A program made the translations under genes and the position numbers. Source: Rhynchopus sp. YZ270_cl-10 (Eukaryota; Euglenozoa; Diplonemea; Diplonemida; Diplonemidae). Taken from it: DNA of 64,000 nucleotides. The notes beneath the pieces were generated by a model. The model did no database searches and had not been told where the DNA came from. It saw only the letters and a program-made list of their open reading frames with translations. Numbering within the stretch: the stretch's first letter is position 1; every line of letters begins with the position of its first letter. This document shows positions 1-9,874 of the stretch, piece by piece. Location of the stretch: contig OZ037928.1 of assembly GCA_964035575.1 (NCBI GenBank), forward strand, positions 930,001-994,000, given 5' to 3'.

Positions 1-55
1 GGGAAGGAGTTACAACAAACAGTGAACAAACTCAAGTACCAGCCTTTCCGCGTAG

Positions 56-720
56 CACAGACCCTACATTTGGTAGTTGGTCTGCCCTACTGCCTCATCT
101 GCACCGTAGCTGGACGCCACGACGACAACTCCTTCATCTATCAACGTACCAAAGCACGTGAAAATAGAACAAAAACAAACACATTGGAAAAACAACAGAG
201 CATGTACCTGCAGATCCACAGTTGTTTCACGTACAGTGCATACACCCTGAAAGTTTAACCTCTTCCTTCTAGCACAGACGTTGGTCTGCCGTACTGCCTC
301 TTCTGCACCGTAGCTGGACGCCACGACGACAACTCCTTCATCTTCAACGTACCAAAGCACGTGAAAATGGAACAAAAACAAACACATTGGAAAACAACAG
401 AGCATGTACCTGCAGAGTGCATACACCCTGAAAGTTTAACCTCTTCCTTCTAGCACAGACGTTGGTCTGCCCTACTGCCTCTTCTGCACCGTAGCTGAAT
501 GCCACGGCGACAACTCCTTCATCTATCAACGTACCAAAGCACGTGAAAATAGAACAAAAATAAACACATTGGAAAAACAGCAGAGCATGTACCTGCAGAT
601 CCACAGTTGTTTCACGTACAGTGCATACACCCTGAAAGTTTAACCTCTTCCTTCTAGCACAGACGTTGGTCTGCCCTACTGCCTCTTCTGCACCGTAGCT
701 GAATGCCACGGCGACAACTT
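56..720. repeat. About 204-bp tandem repeat, 3.5 copies
   Basis: The word TTGGTCTGCC recurs at 77, 281, 462 and 666, giving spacings of 204, 181 and 204 bp. The third interval is short because part of the unit is missing. Units are nearly identical. Diverged pieces of the same unit (around the words GATCCACAG and TTTCAC) reappear near 855 and 1003. Read on the minus strand, each unit contains short open blocks bounded by AG and GT, so the array could be duplicated exons, but no protein family is recognisable. Confidence 0.85.
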
Positions 721-1399
721 GTACCCACCTGCGAATGAATGTTCGCAGATCCCTTCTTCTACTAACGTAAAAAAAAAAAAAAAAAAAAAAAAACGTAAAA
801 ACAGACCAAAAACTACAACATGCCACACTGAATTAACGACAGAGCACGCACCTGCAGATCCACAGATGTTTCACTACGGTGTACACAGCCTGAGGTTAAA
901 CACATAACACAAGAATTCTACTACGGCAAAAAGATGAAAACTGAACTGAACTGAACAAAACTACAACACACCACACTGAATACACAAGAGCACGTACCTG
1001 CTGATCCACAGTTGTTTCACATACAGTGTACGCACCAACAAAGCAACAAAACGTTCCCATGCGGTCAAACGACAACACAGGAACAGCAACAATATTCCGT
1101 CACCAGTAGAGACACCGGCAACGCTTCCTTCTTGTACCTGGGATCCCCTCATCGGCATCAACACACTCCCAGTCACCGCACAGGTAACAGATCCTTGAAA
1201 CCCCTCGAAGGGGTTTGCGTAGCCTACATAAGCTGGTGATCTGCCCGAAATTGACTGTGATGTTGTGTTAATAACCAGGGTTCCCACATCGGCTTGTTCC
1301 TCCTCCGGTCCCGAGCGAATCCATCATTGGAGAGGCGGCCGCCCACGCTGACTCAGTACCATGCGAACACGGCGTCCAGGGGCCCCACTTGGCGGTTGG
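721..1399. other. Non-coding or unrecognised stretch with decayed repeat copies
   Basis: It holds a poly-A run near 770-792, decayed copies of the upstream 204-bp repeat near 841-890 and 990-1035, and a minus-strand open frame (961-1287) without recognisable domains. I see no supported gene. Confidence 0.4.
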
Positions 1400-1633
1400 T
1401 CAGACGTTAATTGCCCCCTTCATCGTCTTCGTCAGCACGATTGTGTCACCAGCACTCAGCTGCGTCATGTCGTATCCTTCGCCCATCGCTTCGTCTCCGA
1501 AACTCATGCAAAAGCTGTCTGCAGGCAGCCCCATTGCAGACGCCACCTTCCGCCGCATGTGCTCCACTGTGTCATCTGCACCCACCTCGACTGTGCGCTG
1601 ATTCGCTCTGAAATCCTCGAAGTGCACGTCCAT
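1400..1633 (-). CDS. Small ubiquitin-like domain protein
   Basis: This is a 77-residue open frame starting MDVHFEDF and ending TMKGAINV. Its length and pattern fit a single ubiquitin fold: an initial beta hairpin, a helix (DDTVEHMRRKVASAMGL), the loop FGDEAMGEGYDM where ubiquitin has its GKQLEDG..L segment, and a final strand DTIVLTKTM. It lacks the terminal di-glycine of ubiquitin, so conjugation is not expected unless further exons follow. I chose the inner ATG because the fold begins there and the preceding bases (AACAAACAA) resemble a normal start context; an in-frame upstream extension to 1723 looks non-coding. The family call rests on pattern only. It could also be the N-terminal domain of a larger multi-exon protein. 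Confidence 0.5.
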   Translation of the reverse strand: MDVHFEDFRANQRTVEVGADDTVEHMRRKVASAMGLPADSFCMSFGDEAMGEGYDMTQLSAGDTIVLTKTMKGAINV

Positions 1634-2353
1634 TTGTTTGTTGTGGTTTCTTTTGTGTTCTGAGCTCTGTGTGTGGTGGTGGGGTGTGGAGGACAAGAAA
1701 TACCCCATTTTGCAGGGTTTCAACCCTGAACAAATGCTCGAAAAACGTTGTTGTTGGCATTTTCTGCAGTTCCTCTGTTCGTACGGTGGTTCTGGCTGGG
1801 GTCCTCTTCCCCGTGGGTGAGGCTATGTGGAGCTCATCCCTGCGCCGCTGATCTGGGAGAACGAAATGAATACTGCTGCAAGGACTGTGCTGTGTATGCA
1901 CCCCAATGCGAGGTTTGCATCTGATATGCCCTCCAACCTCTCCACCCTCCGCTTCCTCTCATCAATCAAATGAACAGCATCATTGCAGACACAGGGGCAT
2001 TAGGTCAGATTCCGGATGGATAACAAAAGGTGAGACATCCACAGAGATGCGTGGATAAAGGAGGACAAGAAAAATAACGCTTTTTTTTTCCACTTTATTT
2101 TATATTTTGAATTCATTTTATCGTTCATTCTTTCAAACTTCATTCCTGAGAAGTGAAAAAGGCAAAGAAGCCAACGTTTCCCCATCACATCCACCACCCA
2201 CCCACCCACCCACCTCGACTGCTAACAGCTTCTCTCTGGAGCAGCCACACCTGCCCTGCACTGCAGACAACTTCTCCGGGGTGGGGTGAAGGGGAGGGTG
2301 GTGGAGGTGGAGGTGGAGGGAGAGGGGCACAACATCACAACACCTTCCCCCTC
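1634..2353. other. Intergenic stretch containing a dispersed gene-like fragment
   Basis: Mostly non-coding. Positions about 1905-1996 match about 11022-11107 (see the dispersed repeat entry). A pyrimidine-rich (CCCA)n tract lies near 2190-2215 and a G-rich GGTGGAGGT run near 2295-2325, just downstream of the PPR gene. Confidence 0.5.
1905..1996 (-). repeat. Dispersed repeat, possible decayed coding fragment (copy 1)
   Basis: It shares the blocks TTTGCATCTGATATG, CCGCTTCCTCTC and ATTGCAGAC with 11022-11107. On the minus strand it reads as an acidic/basic segment (VHLIDERKRRVERLEG) resembling the second copy (VHLTDERKREW), suggesting that both descend from one coding or element sequence. The family is unknown. 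Confidence 0.45.
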
Positions 2354-4485
2354 TCACAGCCCAAGAAGCTGTCCTACGTCATACCCTGCACTGTCATCCC
2401 TAGGCTCATCACTATCCGGTGTGACCTCGGGAGGCGGAAGCGTTCTTGCATGGGTGAGTGCCCTTTGGCTTGCCTCCCTTCGTCGCTTTTCCTCGAGGGA
2501 GTCTACATGGCGGGTTTGGCGGATGGTCTTGCGGACCTTGATCTTACGAGGCTCTGTGAAGACGGGAGCGTCTTGCGGAAGGCCCGCAAGGGAGTGCTCA
2601 TTTCGCAGCTCGTCTGGTTCGAAGACGCCTTTGATGGTGATGGCTTCGTTGTCTGTCCATGTGGGCGCATCACTGGGCAGCTCATCGAAACGTGCTGTCA
2701 CATCAGATGCAGTGTCGGTGCTGCGGATGGGCACGTCCTCCTGTATGGGAGTGTCCTGTCCCAGCATTGTGAAGCCTTCTTCGTCGTAGGGCACAGCGTC
2801 CTTAGTGATGTCCCAGACTTCTATGTCCCTCTGCAGCATGCTCTTGTAAAGGTCGATGCCGAGATGCGCACGCTTCACAGCAAACAGACTGATACAAAGG
2901 CGGTTCAGGAAGTCTGCGCTGTCTGTGCGGACGCCTTTCGCCGCCATTTCGGAGCAGATGTACTGAATCTCATCGACCTGCATGCCTGTGGTGATGTGGT
3001 GATGTGGTGATGGTTTTTTTTCGTCATACGAAAAGAAACGCTGTTAATGGTACTGCAAAACACCTCTGGGACACAAGAAATATGCTACTAAAAGCCTTGT
3101 TTGGTTTTCTCTGTGTTGCTCAAATGTACAGCACAACAAAACTAACACTGGGGGAAAGGGGGCGAGGGGGCGAGGGGGCGAGGGGGCGAGGGGGCGAGGG
3201 GGCGAGGGGGCGAGGGGGCGAGGGGGCGAGGGGGCGAGGGGGCGAGGGGGCGAGGGGGCGAGGGGGCGAGGGGGCGAGGGGGCGAGGGGGCGAGGGGGCG
3301 AGGGGGCGAGGGGGCGAGGGGGCGAGGGGGCGAGGGGGCGAGGGGGCGAGGGGGCGAGGGGGCGAGGGGGCGAGGGGGCGAGGGAGCGAGGGAGGGGGAG
3401 AAAAAAAAATTGCTGACAACCATACCCCCTGGGTTCCTTGCCGCCGCGAAGAGCAGGCAGGAGTACACCTCCCTTGTCGGGGCCAGCGCACTCCATTGCT
3501 TGCTAAAGAGCACCTTGTACATGCTGAACGCTGATGCCGGCTCCTCGCTGTTCGCACAGACGTCGACGCAGGTGGTGGCGAGAAGGTTGTTCATTGGAAC
3601 CTTCTCAAATTTATTGATCACGTACAATGCGTCATCTATACGAGCCGCCTTGCACAGCCCGTTCAGGAGGTACGAATAATACAGTGTATGCTGCAGGAAG
3701 TACTCTGTCCGCACATATTCATTGTGCAGAGCAAGCGCGGCCCCCATGTACGAAACGGCCTCATCCCCTTGACCACCCCGCTTGGCCTCAATCTGCTGGC
3801 AAGAGGAGCAGATGCGGAAGAAGTAGCCGAGCGTGACAGACTGGAACTGAAAGTTCTCTCGCATGTCCTTCACGAGCTCCATGCCTTTGTAGAAGAGTGA
3901 GGCATTGCGGAATTTGGGGGGGCATTTGGCCAGCGCCATCATGGTCAGCTTGATGATATCGATGTGCATATTTTTGTCAACATCTTTGGCGTGTTGGTAC
4001 ATCTTCCAGACCAATTCGTGGCGTTCAAACCCAACGTTTTTGTTGGGAAAGCGGACGAACCCTAGCATATACACCATCGAGGCCTGGATGCCGCTTGACA
4101 AAGGAAGCTGCGAATCGCTGGCCATAAAAAAGAGCTCGTTGATGCGACGCAGCTTCACAACACTCTCCTCGACCCCTTTGCAGGTGTCGATCAGGTCGTC
4201 TCGGAGCGTCTTTGCCTGCACATCGCGCTCTGAGGTTGCTGTGTCTGAGGACAGCTGCTCCTCGTGGTATTGCTCGCGGTACGCCATTGTCAAGGATTTA
4301 TCCACATCCGAGAGATACGAGTCATGCTGAGAGTGAAGCGCTGCCTCTGTCGCAGTCGAAGGAGAAGACGTGAAGGCCACACACTGCCCCAACACACAGC
4401 GATGATGTCTATTCGCACTGCCTTCTACCTGTGAAGACACTCGTTTGCCCATCAGGGCGAGTGTCTCACATACACCTCTCCGCAT
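2354..4485 (-). CDS. Pentatricopeptide-repeat (PPR) protein, two exons
   Basis: Exon 1 is 4485-3426 and exon 2 is 2985-2354, joined across a 440-nt intron (5' site GTATGG, 3' site CACAG). The exons sum to 1692 nt in a continuous frame, 563 residues. Helical-hairpin repeats are visible, the clearest being TLYYSYLLNGLCKAARIDDA, followed by a second unit around TREVYSCLLFAAAR. PPR proteins bind organellar RNA one base per repeat and act in processing, editing or translation. The N-terminus is arginine-rich and poor in acidic residues for about 45 residues, which fits a mitochondrial presequence. The C-terminal 100 residues are charged and low in complexity. The intron is almost filled by an 8-bp minisatellite. 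The exact PPR subclass and target cannot be read from the sequence. Confidence 0.8.
3158..3396. repeat. 8-bp minisatellite (GGGGGCGA)n inside the PPR intron
   Basis: About 30 almost perfect head-to-tail copies fill the PPR intron (2986-3425). Every unit has a run of five G on the plus strand, so the transcribed pre-mRNA is C-rich while the other DNA strand has strong G-quadruplex potential. The frame stays open through the repeat, but GTATGG/CACAG splice sites flank it and splicing restores the PPR frame. Confidence 0.95.
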
Positions 4486-5580
4486 GGCTAGTTACACAAA
4501 GCAATGTGAGGAATGCGAGAGGAAAGTAGAAATGGAAAAAAAAAAAATAAAAAATGGTGATGATTATTTTGCAAAGGGGGCAAACAGAGAGAATAAAAGA
4601 GAGGAGGAAGAGGAGGAGGAGGAGGGAGGAGGGGGAAGTGTTTGGGCCAACAGACCCAAAGAAAGTGTTGTGTGTATTCTGTGTTGGAGGGTAGGGTGGG
4701 TCTAGTGGAGGGTGATTCTTGAGCAGAATATGGCTGTTGTGATGTGATGTGATGTTGATAATATATTTAAAGTGGGTAACGCCTGAACGGAGTATAGCCC
4801 ACTAAGATCTTGCCATAATATTATAGAACTCATCTTTCGCCTCTTGATGTGATTTGATGTTGATGCCTAGTGAGGGTAATTCTTGAGCAGAATATGACCC
4901 TTTGTTGTGATGCGATGTGATCCGATAACAGATTTAAAGTGGGTCACGCCTGAACAGAGTATAACCCACTGGTGTCATGTGATGTGATGTTGATGCCCAG
5001 TGAAGGTAATTCTTGCAGCAATATGACCCTTTCGGGTAGAATGGGTGACCTTCGCACGGCACACTGTGCTTATAGCAAAGTGACGATCAATGACCCAAAA
5101 TGAGAAGCTGTTTTTTTTTTTTTTTTCTGGTCTACTTCGTTGTCGTTCTCTTGATCATTGAAGCTCTTTTTTTCCGTTGAAGGGATAACTAGAGAGATGG
5201 CAAGAAGAAGGTACTCCCTCTCTCCCCCACTCTTTCTGCACCCTCCCCCACTGTCCCCCTAAACCCCCTTTCTGACCCCCCTGACCAACTAAATTTCTGA
5301 AAGCACTTTCACTCCCCCCCTCCCCCAGACATTCGCAAAAAAGACAACGATCTGAATTGTACCATTTTATCCCCCCCCTCCCTAACCCCTTTGATCGGAA
5401 AAAAAAAATAGATTTTTTTTTACTTTTTCGCACATAGAAAGCCTTAAAGAGGACTCTGTTCTGTGATTCGAAAGAAAAAAAAAGAGGGACAATTCAGATG
5501 GGATAAATTTTGTTGTGAACGCCAAAGGGGGGGAAGGGGGGGGGGGAGAGAAAGAATCTGGGACCCCTGAAGCAAAAGCT
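4486..5580. other. Intergenic region with hairpin array and homopolymer tracts
   Basis: No gene is seen. The first part has an AG-rich run (4590-4640), then the hairpin array (4704-5031). The rest has poly-T and poly-C tracts and several G or A homopolymers up to the 3' end of RPL32 copy A. Confidence 0.6.
4704..5031. repeat. Array of two alternating short hairpin motifs
   Basis: Motif 1 (4704-4735, 4873-4901, 5003-5031) has an outer stem AGGGT/ACCCT and an inner stem ATTCT/AGAAT. Motif 2 (4771-4803, 4938-4970) has the stem AGTGGGT with ACCCACT or GCCCACT around the core CGCCTGAAC. The base that differs between motif 2 copies keeps pairing (T-A against T-G). Spacers are GTGATGT-type repeats. 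No known RNA family is recognised. Confidence 0.6.
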
Positions 5581-6145
5581 CTACTCGGTGTCCTCCTCCT
5601 TGCGCAGCTTGGCCGACGCGTTCACGACACGGATGTCGAGCTCGCGGGCGCGGTTGACGATCTCAGCGCGCACCTTCTTGCCGACCGATCCTCCGATCAC
5701 GGCGGCGTGGGTGGTGTTGCGCATCAGGAGAAGCTCAAGGTCCTGTAGAAAGGGGTGGTGGAGAGAGAAAGAGGGAGGGAGGGATGGGTGTTGTTATGAG
5801 AAAGGTGAAGGGTCCTCATGAGATTCTAGTTTGATTTAGAAAAAAAAATGCCTTGAAATCAAGCAATCTTTGAGCTAAACGCACTAAAAAAAGGGTGGGG
5901 AAAAAGAAGTGTAATACCTTGGAGCACTGCACGTTGAAGTGACGGAGGCCGTCCGGGTGGACGTTACGGGTGGCCTTGGCGTTACCGAACCCGATGTTGG
6001 CCATCTTGATCTGTCCTCTCCATCTGCGACGCACGACGGAGTCAATACCCTTCGGCTTTCTCCAGGAGGCTCCGACACGCACGTAACGGTCGGAGTGGTG
6101 CCTGTTGAAGCGGGTGGTCTTCTTCTTGATGATGTGGGCTCCCAT
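5581..6145 (-). CDS. RPL32: 60S ribosomal protein L32 (eL32), copy A, two exons
   Basis: Exon 1 is 6145-5918 (76 codons) and exon 2 is 5742-5581, joined across a 175-nt intron (5' GTATTAC, 3' CTACAG), giving 129 residues, close to the family's usual 130-135. Family signatures are clear: the N-terminal [26 protein letters not shown], the basic [16 protein letters not shown] and the C-terminal [11 protein letters not shown]. eL32 is a component of the large ribosomal subunit bound to 25/28S rRNA. The gene sits directly beside a second copy with an identical-looking product (copy B). The start has a typical AACAAA-ATGG context. Sequence shared with copy B stops only a few bases outside the coding region. 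Confidence 0.97.
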
Positions 6146-6656
6146 TTTGTTAGTGTTGTGTTTCTTTTATTTACCTGGATGCAGTTTTATTGGGGGGTAA
6201 CCGTCTCTCCACACACTACAAAGCACAGGACTTGCCTTATACTTTTACGTTGCAACTTCACCGTTGCCTTACTTAAAGGCCTGAATACCCCCCCTCAGAA
6301 AGAGAAAAAAAGGGGAGAAATTTGATGAAATTATGAACCTGAGACTCATGTTGTTGCTTGCTCGCCTTGGAAAGAAGGCTTGAGGAAATGAAGGTACCTG
6401 CGTGTGTGGAGCCTATAATACCAAGAGGGTACCGTGGTGCAGAAGATTGATTCGCGATAAGAGCTGACATTGTCAAGGAGAGTGGGAAGTGGAGAGGGGG
6501 TGGTGAGGGAGAAAAAAAGACAAAACAAATACATAACACCCCCCAGACATTTATTTTTGTTTTTGATTTTTCAAGTTGTTTTTTTTTTCGTCCTCAAAAT
6601 TGCATCACGAGACCACCAACAGAGAAAAAGAAGAAAAAAAATAATAACGAAGAGCT
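6146..6656. other. Intergenic, 5' region of RPL32 copy A
   Basis: No gene is recognised. It holds upstream DNA of RPL32 copy A and the region just beyond the 3' end of copy B, with poly-T and poly-A tracts near 6570-6645. Confidence 0.5.
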
Positions 6657-8470
6657 CTACTCGGTGTCCTCCTCCTTGCGCAGCTTGGCCGACGCGTTCA
6701 CGACACGGATGTCGAGCTCGCGGGCGCGGTTGACGATCTCAGCGCGCACCTTCTTGCCGACCGATCCTCCGATCACGGCGGCGTGGGTGGTGTTGCGCAT
6801 CAGGAGAAGCTCAAGGTCCTGTAGAAAGGGGTGGTGGAGAGAGAAAGAGGGAGGGGGGGATTAGGGGGTTCCACCAAAGGCGTTTTGCTGTCCAAAACCC
6901 ATTTTTTTGAAATTTCGGTGAAGAAACCCACTAAAAAGGGCGTGCCTGGCCGCAAATCGCCCTGGTGATCACCCATATATCCCAATAAACCACCTGACGA
7001 CCTTCACAGAGCATTTCTTGTCCAAAAAAAATCGATTTTTTGTGAAAAAAAGCCCCAAAACTGCGTAACGCTCGCGTAACGCTTGGTGACCAAAATTTAG
7101 CACTTGCCAAGAAATTTCCCCAATCAGACAAAACTCCTTCTAAACACCCGAAAAACACCTCAGTCCACATCTTCTGGGGTCCTGGGGTGGAAATGTATGG
7201 TTTTTGCAGCTTTTAGGGGTCCTGGGAGGGTCCCAGCCGTATTCATGAGGGACGGAACCGCTAAAAATGCCCGAAATTACCTCTTTTTTAGGGTGCTTTT
7301 TCACCTTAAAAATTCAAAAAAAAGTGCTCAGACAATCACAGAAGTGTCCAAACCCCCTCGGAACTACTCGCCAGACCCCCTGCGGGGTGGAGAATCATAT
7401 TTGTGATCACTTTTTGGGCTATTTTGCCCATAATAACCTCATGTTACACTTGTCCCAAAATAGCCTAAAATACCCCATTTTGGGACAAGTGAGGCACAAG
7501 TGAGGCACGGGGTTATTTTGGGAAAAATAGCCCAAAAAGTGATCACAAATATGATTCTCCACCCCGCAGGGGGTCTGGCGAGTAGTTCCGAGGGGGTTTG
7601 GACACTTCTGTGATTGTCTGAGCACTTTTTTTTGAATTTTTAAGGTGAAAAAGCACCCTAAAAAAGAGGTAATTTCGGGCATTTTTAGCGGTTCCGTCCC
7701 TCATGAATACGGCTGGGACCCTCCCAGGACCCCTAAAAGCTGCAAAAACCATACATTTCCACCCCAGGACCCCAGAAGATGTGGACTGAGGTGTTTTTCG
7801 GGTGTTTAGAAGGAGTTTTGTCTGATTGGGGAAATTTCTTGGCAAGTGCTAAATTTTGGTCACCAAGCGTTACGCGAGCGTTACGCAGTTTTGGGGCTTT
7901 TTTTCACAAAAAATCGATTTTTTTTGGACAAGAAATGCTCTGTGAAGGTCGTCAGGTGGTTTATTGGGATATATGGGTGATCACCAGGGCGATTTGCGGC
8001 CAGGCACGCCCTTTTTAGTGGGTTTCTTCACCGAAATTTCAAAAAAATGGGTTTTGGACAGCAAGTCCTTAAGGATTTCCTTATACGTGGAACCCCCTAG
8101 AGGGGGGGATGGGTGTTGTTATGAGAAAGGTGAAGGGTCCTCATGAGATTCTAGTTTGATTTAGAAAAAAAAATGCCTTGAAATCAAGCAATCTTTGAGC
8201 TAAACGCACTAAAAAAAGGGTGGGGAAAAAGAAGTGTAATACCTTGGAGCACTGCACGTTGAAGTGACGGAGGCCGTCCGGGTGGACGTTACGGGTGGCC
8301 TTGGCGTTACCGAACCCGATGTTGGCCATCTTGATCTGTCCTCTCCATCTGCGACGCACGACGGAGTCAATACCCTTCGGCTTTCTCCAGGAGGCTCCGA
8401 CACGCACGTAACGGTCGGAGTGGTGCCTGTTGAAGCGGGTGGTCTTCTTCTTGATGATGTGGGCTCCCAT
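6657..8470 (-). CDS. RPL32: 60S ribosomal protein L32 (eL32), copy B, intron enlarged by a transposon
   Basis: Exon 1 is 8470-8243 and exon 2 is 6818-6657; the 129-residue product appears identical to copy A. The intron is 1424 nt instead of 175 nt. The difference is exactly the 1238-bp palindromic element plus its 11-bp target duplication. Splice sites (GTATTAC, CTACAG) are unchanged, so the gene may still be expressed if the element is spliced out. Upstream and downstream sequence differs from copy A beyond about 15 bases of the start and about 5 bases of the stop, so regulation may differ between copies. Confidence 0.95.
6851..6861. repeat. 11-bp target-site duplication, left
   Basis: GAGGGGGGGAT lies immediately outside the left end of the palindromic element and is repeated at 8100-8110. 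The uninterrupted intron of RPL32 copy A has a single corresponding site, and intron lengths agree exactly (175 + 1238 + 11 = 1424). Confidence 0.85.
6862..8099. mobile_element. Palindromic (foldback or MULE-like) DNA transposon, 1238 bp
   Basis: The ends are inverted (TAGGGGGTTCCAC and GTGGAACCCCCTA), and the two arms, each about 600 bp, are near-perfect reverse complements meeting at about 7467-7480. Both arms contain the same short open frame (for example starting MWTEVFFG), so nothing indicates a transposase. It is flanked by the 11-bp direct repeat GAGGGGGGGAT (6851-6861, 8100-8110). Long terminal inverted repeats with 9-11-bp target duplications are typical of Mutator-like or foldback elements. 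The outermost 30-40 bp of the arms differ, with extra sequence in the right arm. Confidence 0.88.
8100..8110. repeat. 11-bp target-site duplication, right
   Basis: Second copy of GAGGGGGGGAT, directly after the right terminal inverted repeat. Confidence 0.85.
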
Positions 8471-9874
8471 TTTGTTAGTGTTGTGTGATGCAAACTGTTG
8501 TTACGATTATGATAGCTATATTTTGGGGGGGTCGATGGGGGGTACAAATGCGACATGAATTTTCATTTCCCCATTTCCACAACGCAAGGGAAAGAGCAAA
8601 GACATAAGAGGGAAGGAGCACAAATGAGTAGAGGGAGAAAAAGACGACGGGGATGAGATTTTCCACAACTTCTGTAAACTTTTTTTTTGTTGTGTCGACA
8701 ATCACCTGCTAGTGCAGGATCTGTACTCAATGTCGCCCGAAGGCTATTGTACTTAAAAGATATAGACGGAGGTCGTCCTCAACTCTGGAAAGTCGCTTTT
8801 ATTTGTTGTTTATGCATTCGAGTGCTGTAATATACACAAAAGTTGCATCATCAAAGTTTGGGGGATAGGGTGGGTTAAAGGGGTCACGTGAGAAAATAAA
8901 GTAGTTGGTTAGAAATTCAGTACATCATGTTTCAGTCCTAACTGCATACATTGGTAGTATCAGAGGGGGACATCGTCAGTGCAAGACCCTCCGAGATGTA
9001 AAGAGTTTTAACCACTGTTGCTATTATCAAACAGTCTTTGCGCTCTACTTGTCTTTTCAAAAACTAAAACCTAGACCTGTCAACACAAAAATTATGAACG
9101 ACTTAGCTTCTGTGAGCTCGCAAGGGAGGTGTCGCTACGCACCTGTCCGAAGACTGCTGCCCTTTTTTTTTCGTGGAATCGGATGTAAATAACAAAGTGT
9201 TTTTTTTTTTTTTTTTTTTTTTTGTATGCGGTAAAAATCTAATGACAGCAACAAAAAGAAGAAGGTGAAAAGCAAAAAAAAAAATAAAGGGACACGCACC
9301 CACATGAACCCTCTGACCTGGTACACCTCCCTTTTGCTGCATCGACAAAATCACCTCCGCTAAGACACTAGGTTCTGTGCAGCAACGGACGCCTGAAGCG
9401 GGCTAGGGATATTTGCTGTCGTTGTTGTATTGCACAGTAGCCTCATAAGGGCAGGATGGGCGGAACGAGGTAGTTGTTGACAGGAGTGTTGATGCCATCA
9501 TGCCGTAGTTATGCACGCATTTTCACCCCGTTTTTTTTTTTTTTTTAAAATTGAATATTTGATGACGTGATTGGAGACACCTCGCTTTTTTTTTTTTTTC
9601 GCACGAACTCCACGCAACCATTCCTCGCCTATCTCTCGCTTCGTGGATACCGCCCATCGCCCATCGCCCGTCGCCCCATCATGTAATACCTTACGATAGT
9701 CACCGTGTGACATCCCCCCTCTACCCCTGACCCCCTATCATCAAAGTCCTCCAGTCGTGCTACACGGTACGGTGGAGACATTAAAGGCGGTCTTGATTTT
9801 GACGGTTTTAATAATGTCGTTTTTTTTGGGTGTCTGAAGGAGGGTAAATACGCCATAATAGATGCACCGTAGGC
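8471..9874. other. Intergenic, no supported gene
   Basis: AT-rich DNA with poly-T runs near 9200-9222, 9532-9546 and 9585-9599. A short minus-strand frame near 9425-9495 looks protein-like (INTPVNNYLVPPILPL then stop) but has no usable splice acceptor in front of it. No tRNA or other RNA gene was seen. Confidence 0.45.

Noticed and set aside
961-1287. 108-codon minus-strand frame
   Set aside because: No domain recognised; it runs into repeat-derived sequence and probable intron-like DNA.
6931-8018. Paired identical frames (MWTEVFFG and MPRNFPNQ) as transposase genes
   Set aside because: They occur only because the two arms of the palindrome are the same sequence; they are short and have no catalytic motif.
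8905-9192. 95-codon plus-strand frame
   Set aside because: No recognisable domain, ends in a poly-T tract, and composition is unlike the confirmed genes.
9425-9495. Possible C-terminal exon (INTPVNNYLVPPILPL, minus strand)
   Set aside because: An in-frame stop lies just upstream, no AG acceptor fits, and no upstream exon is visible.
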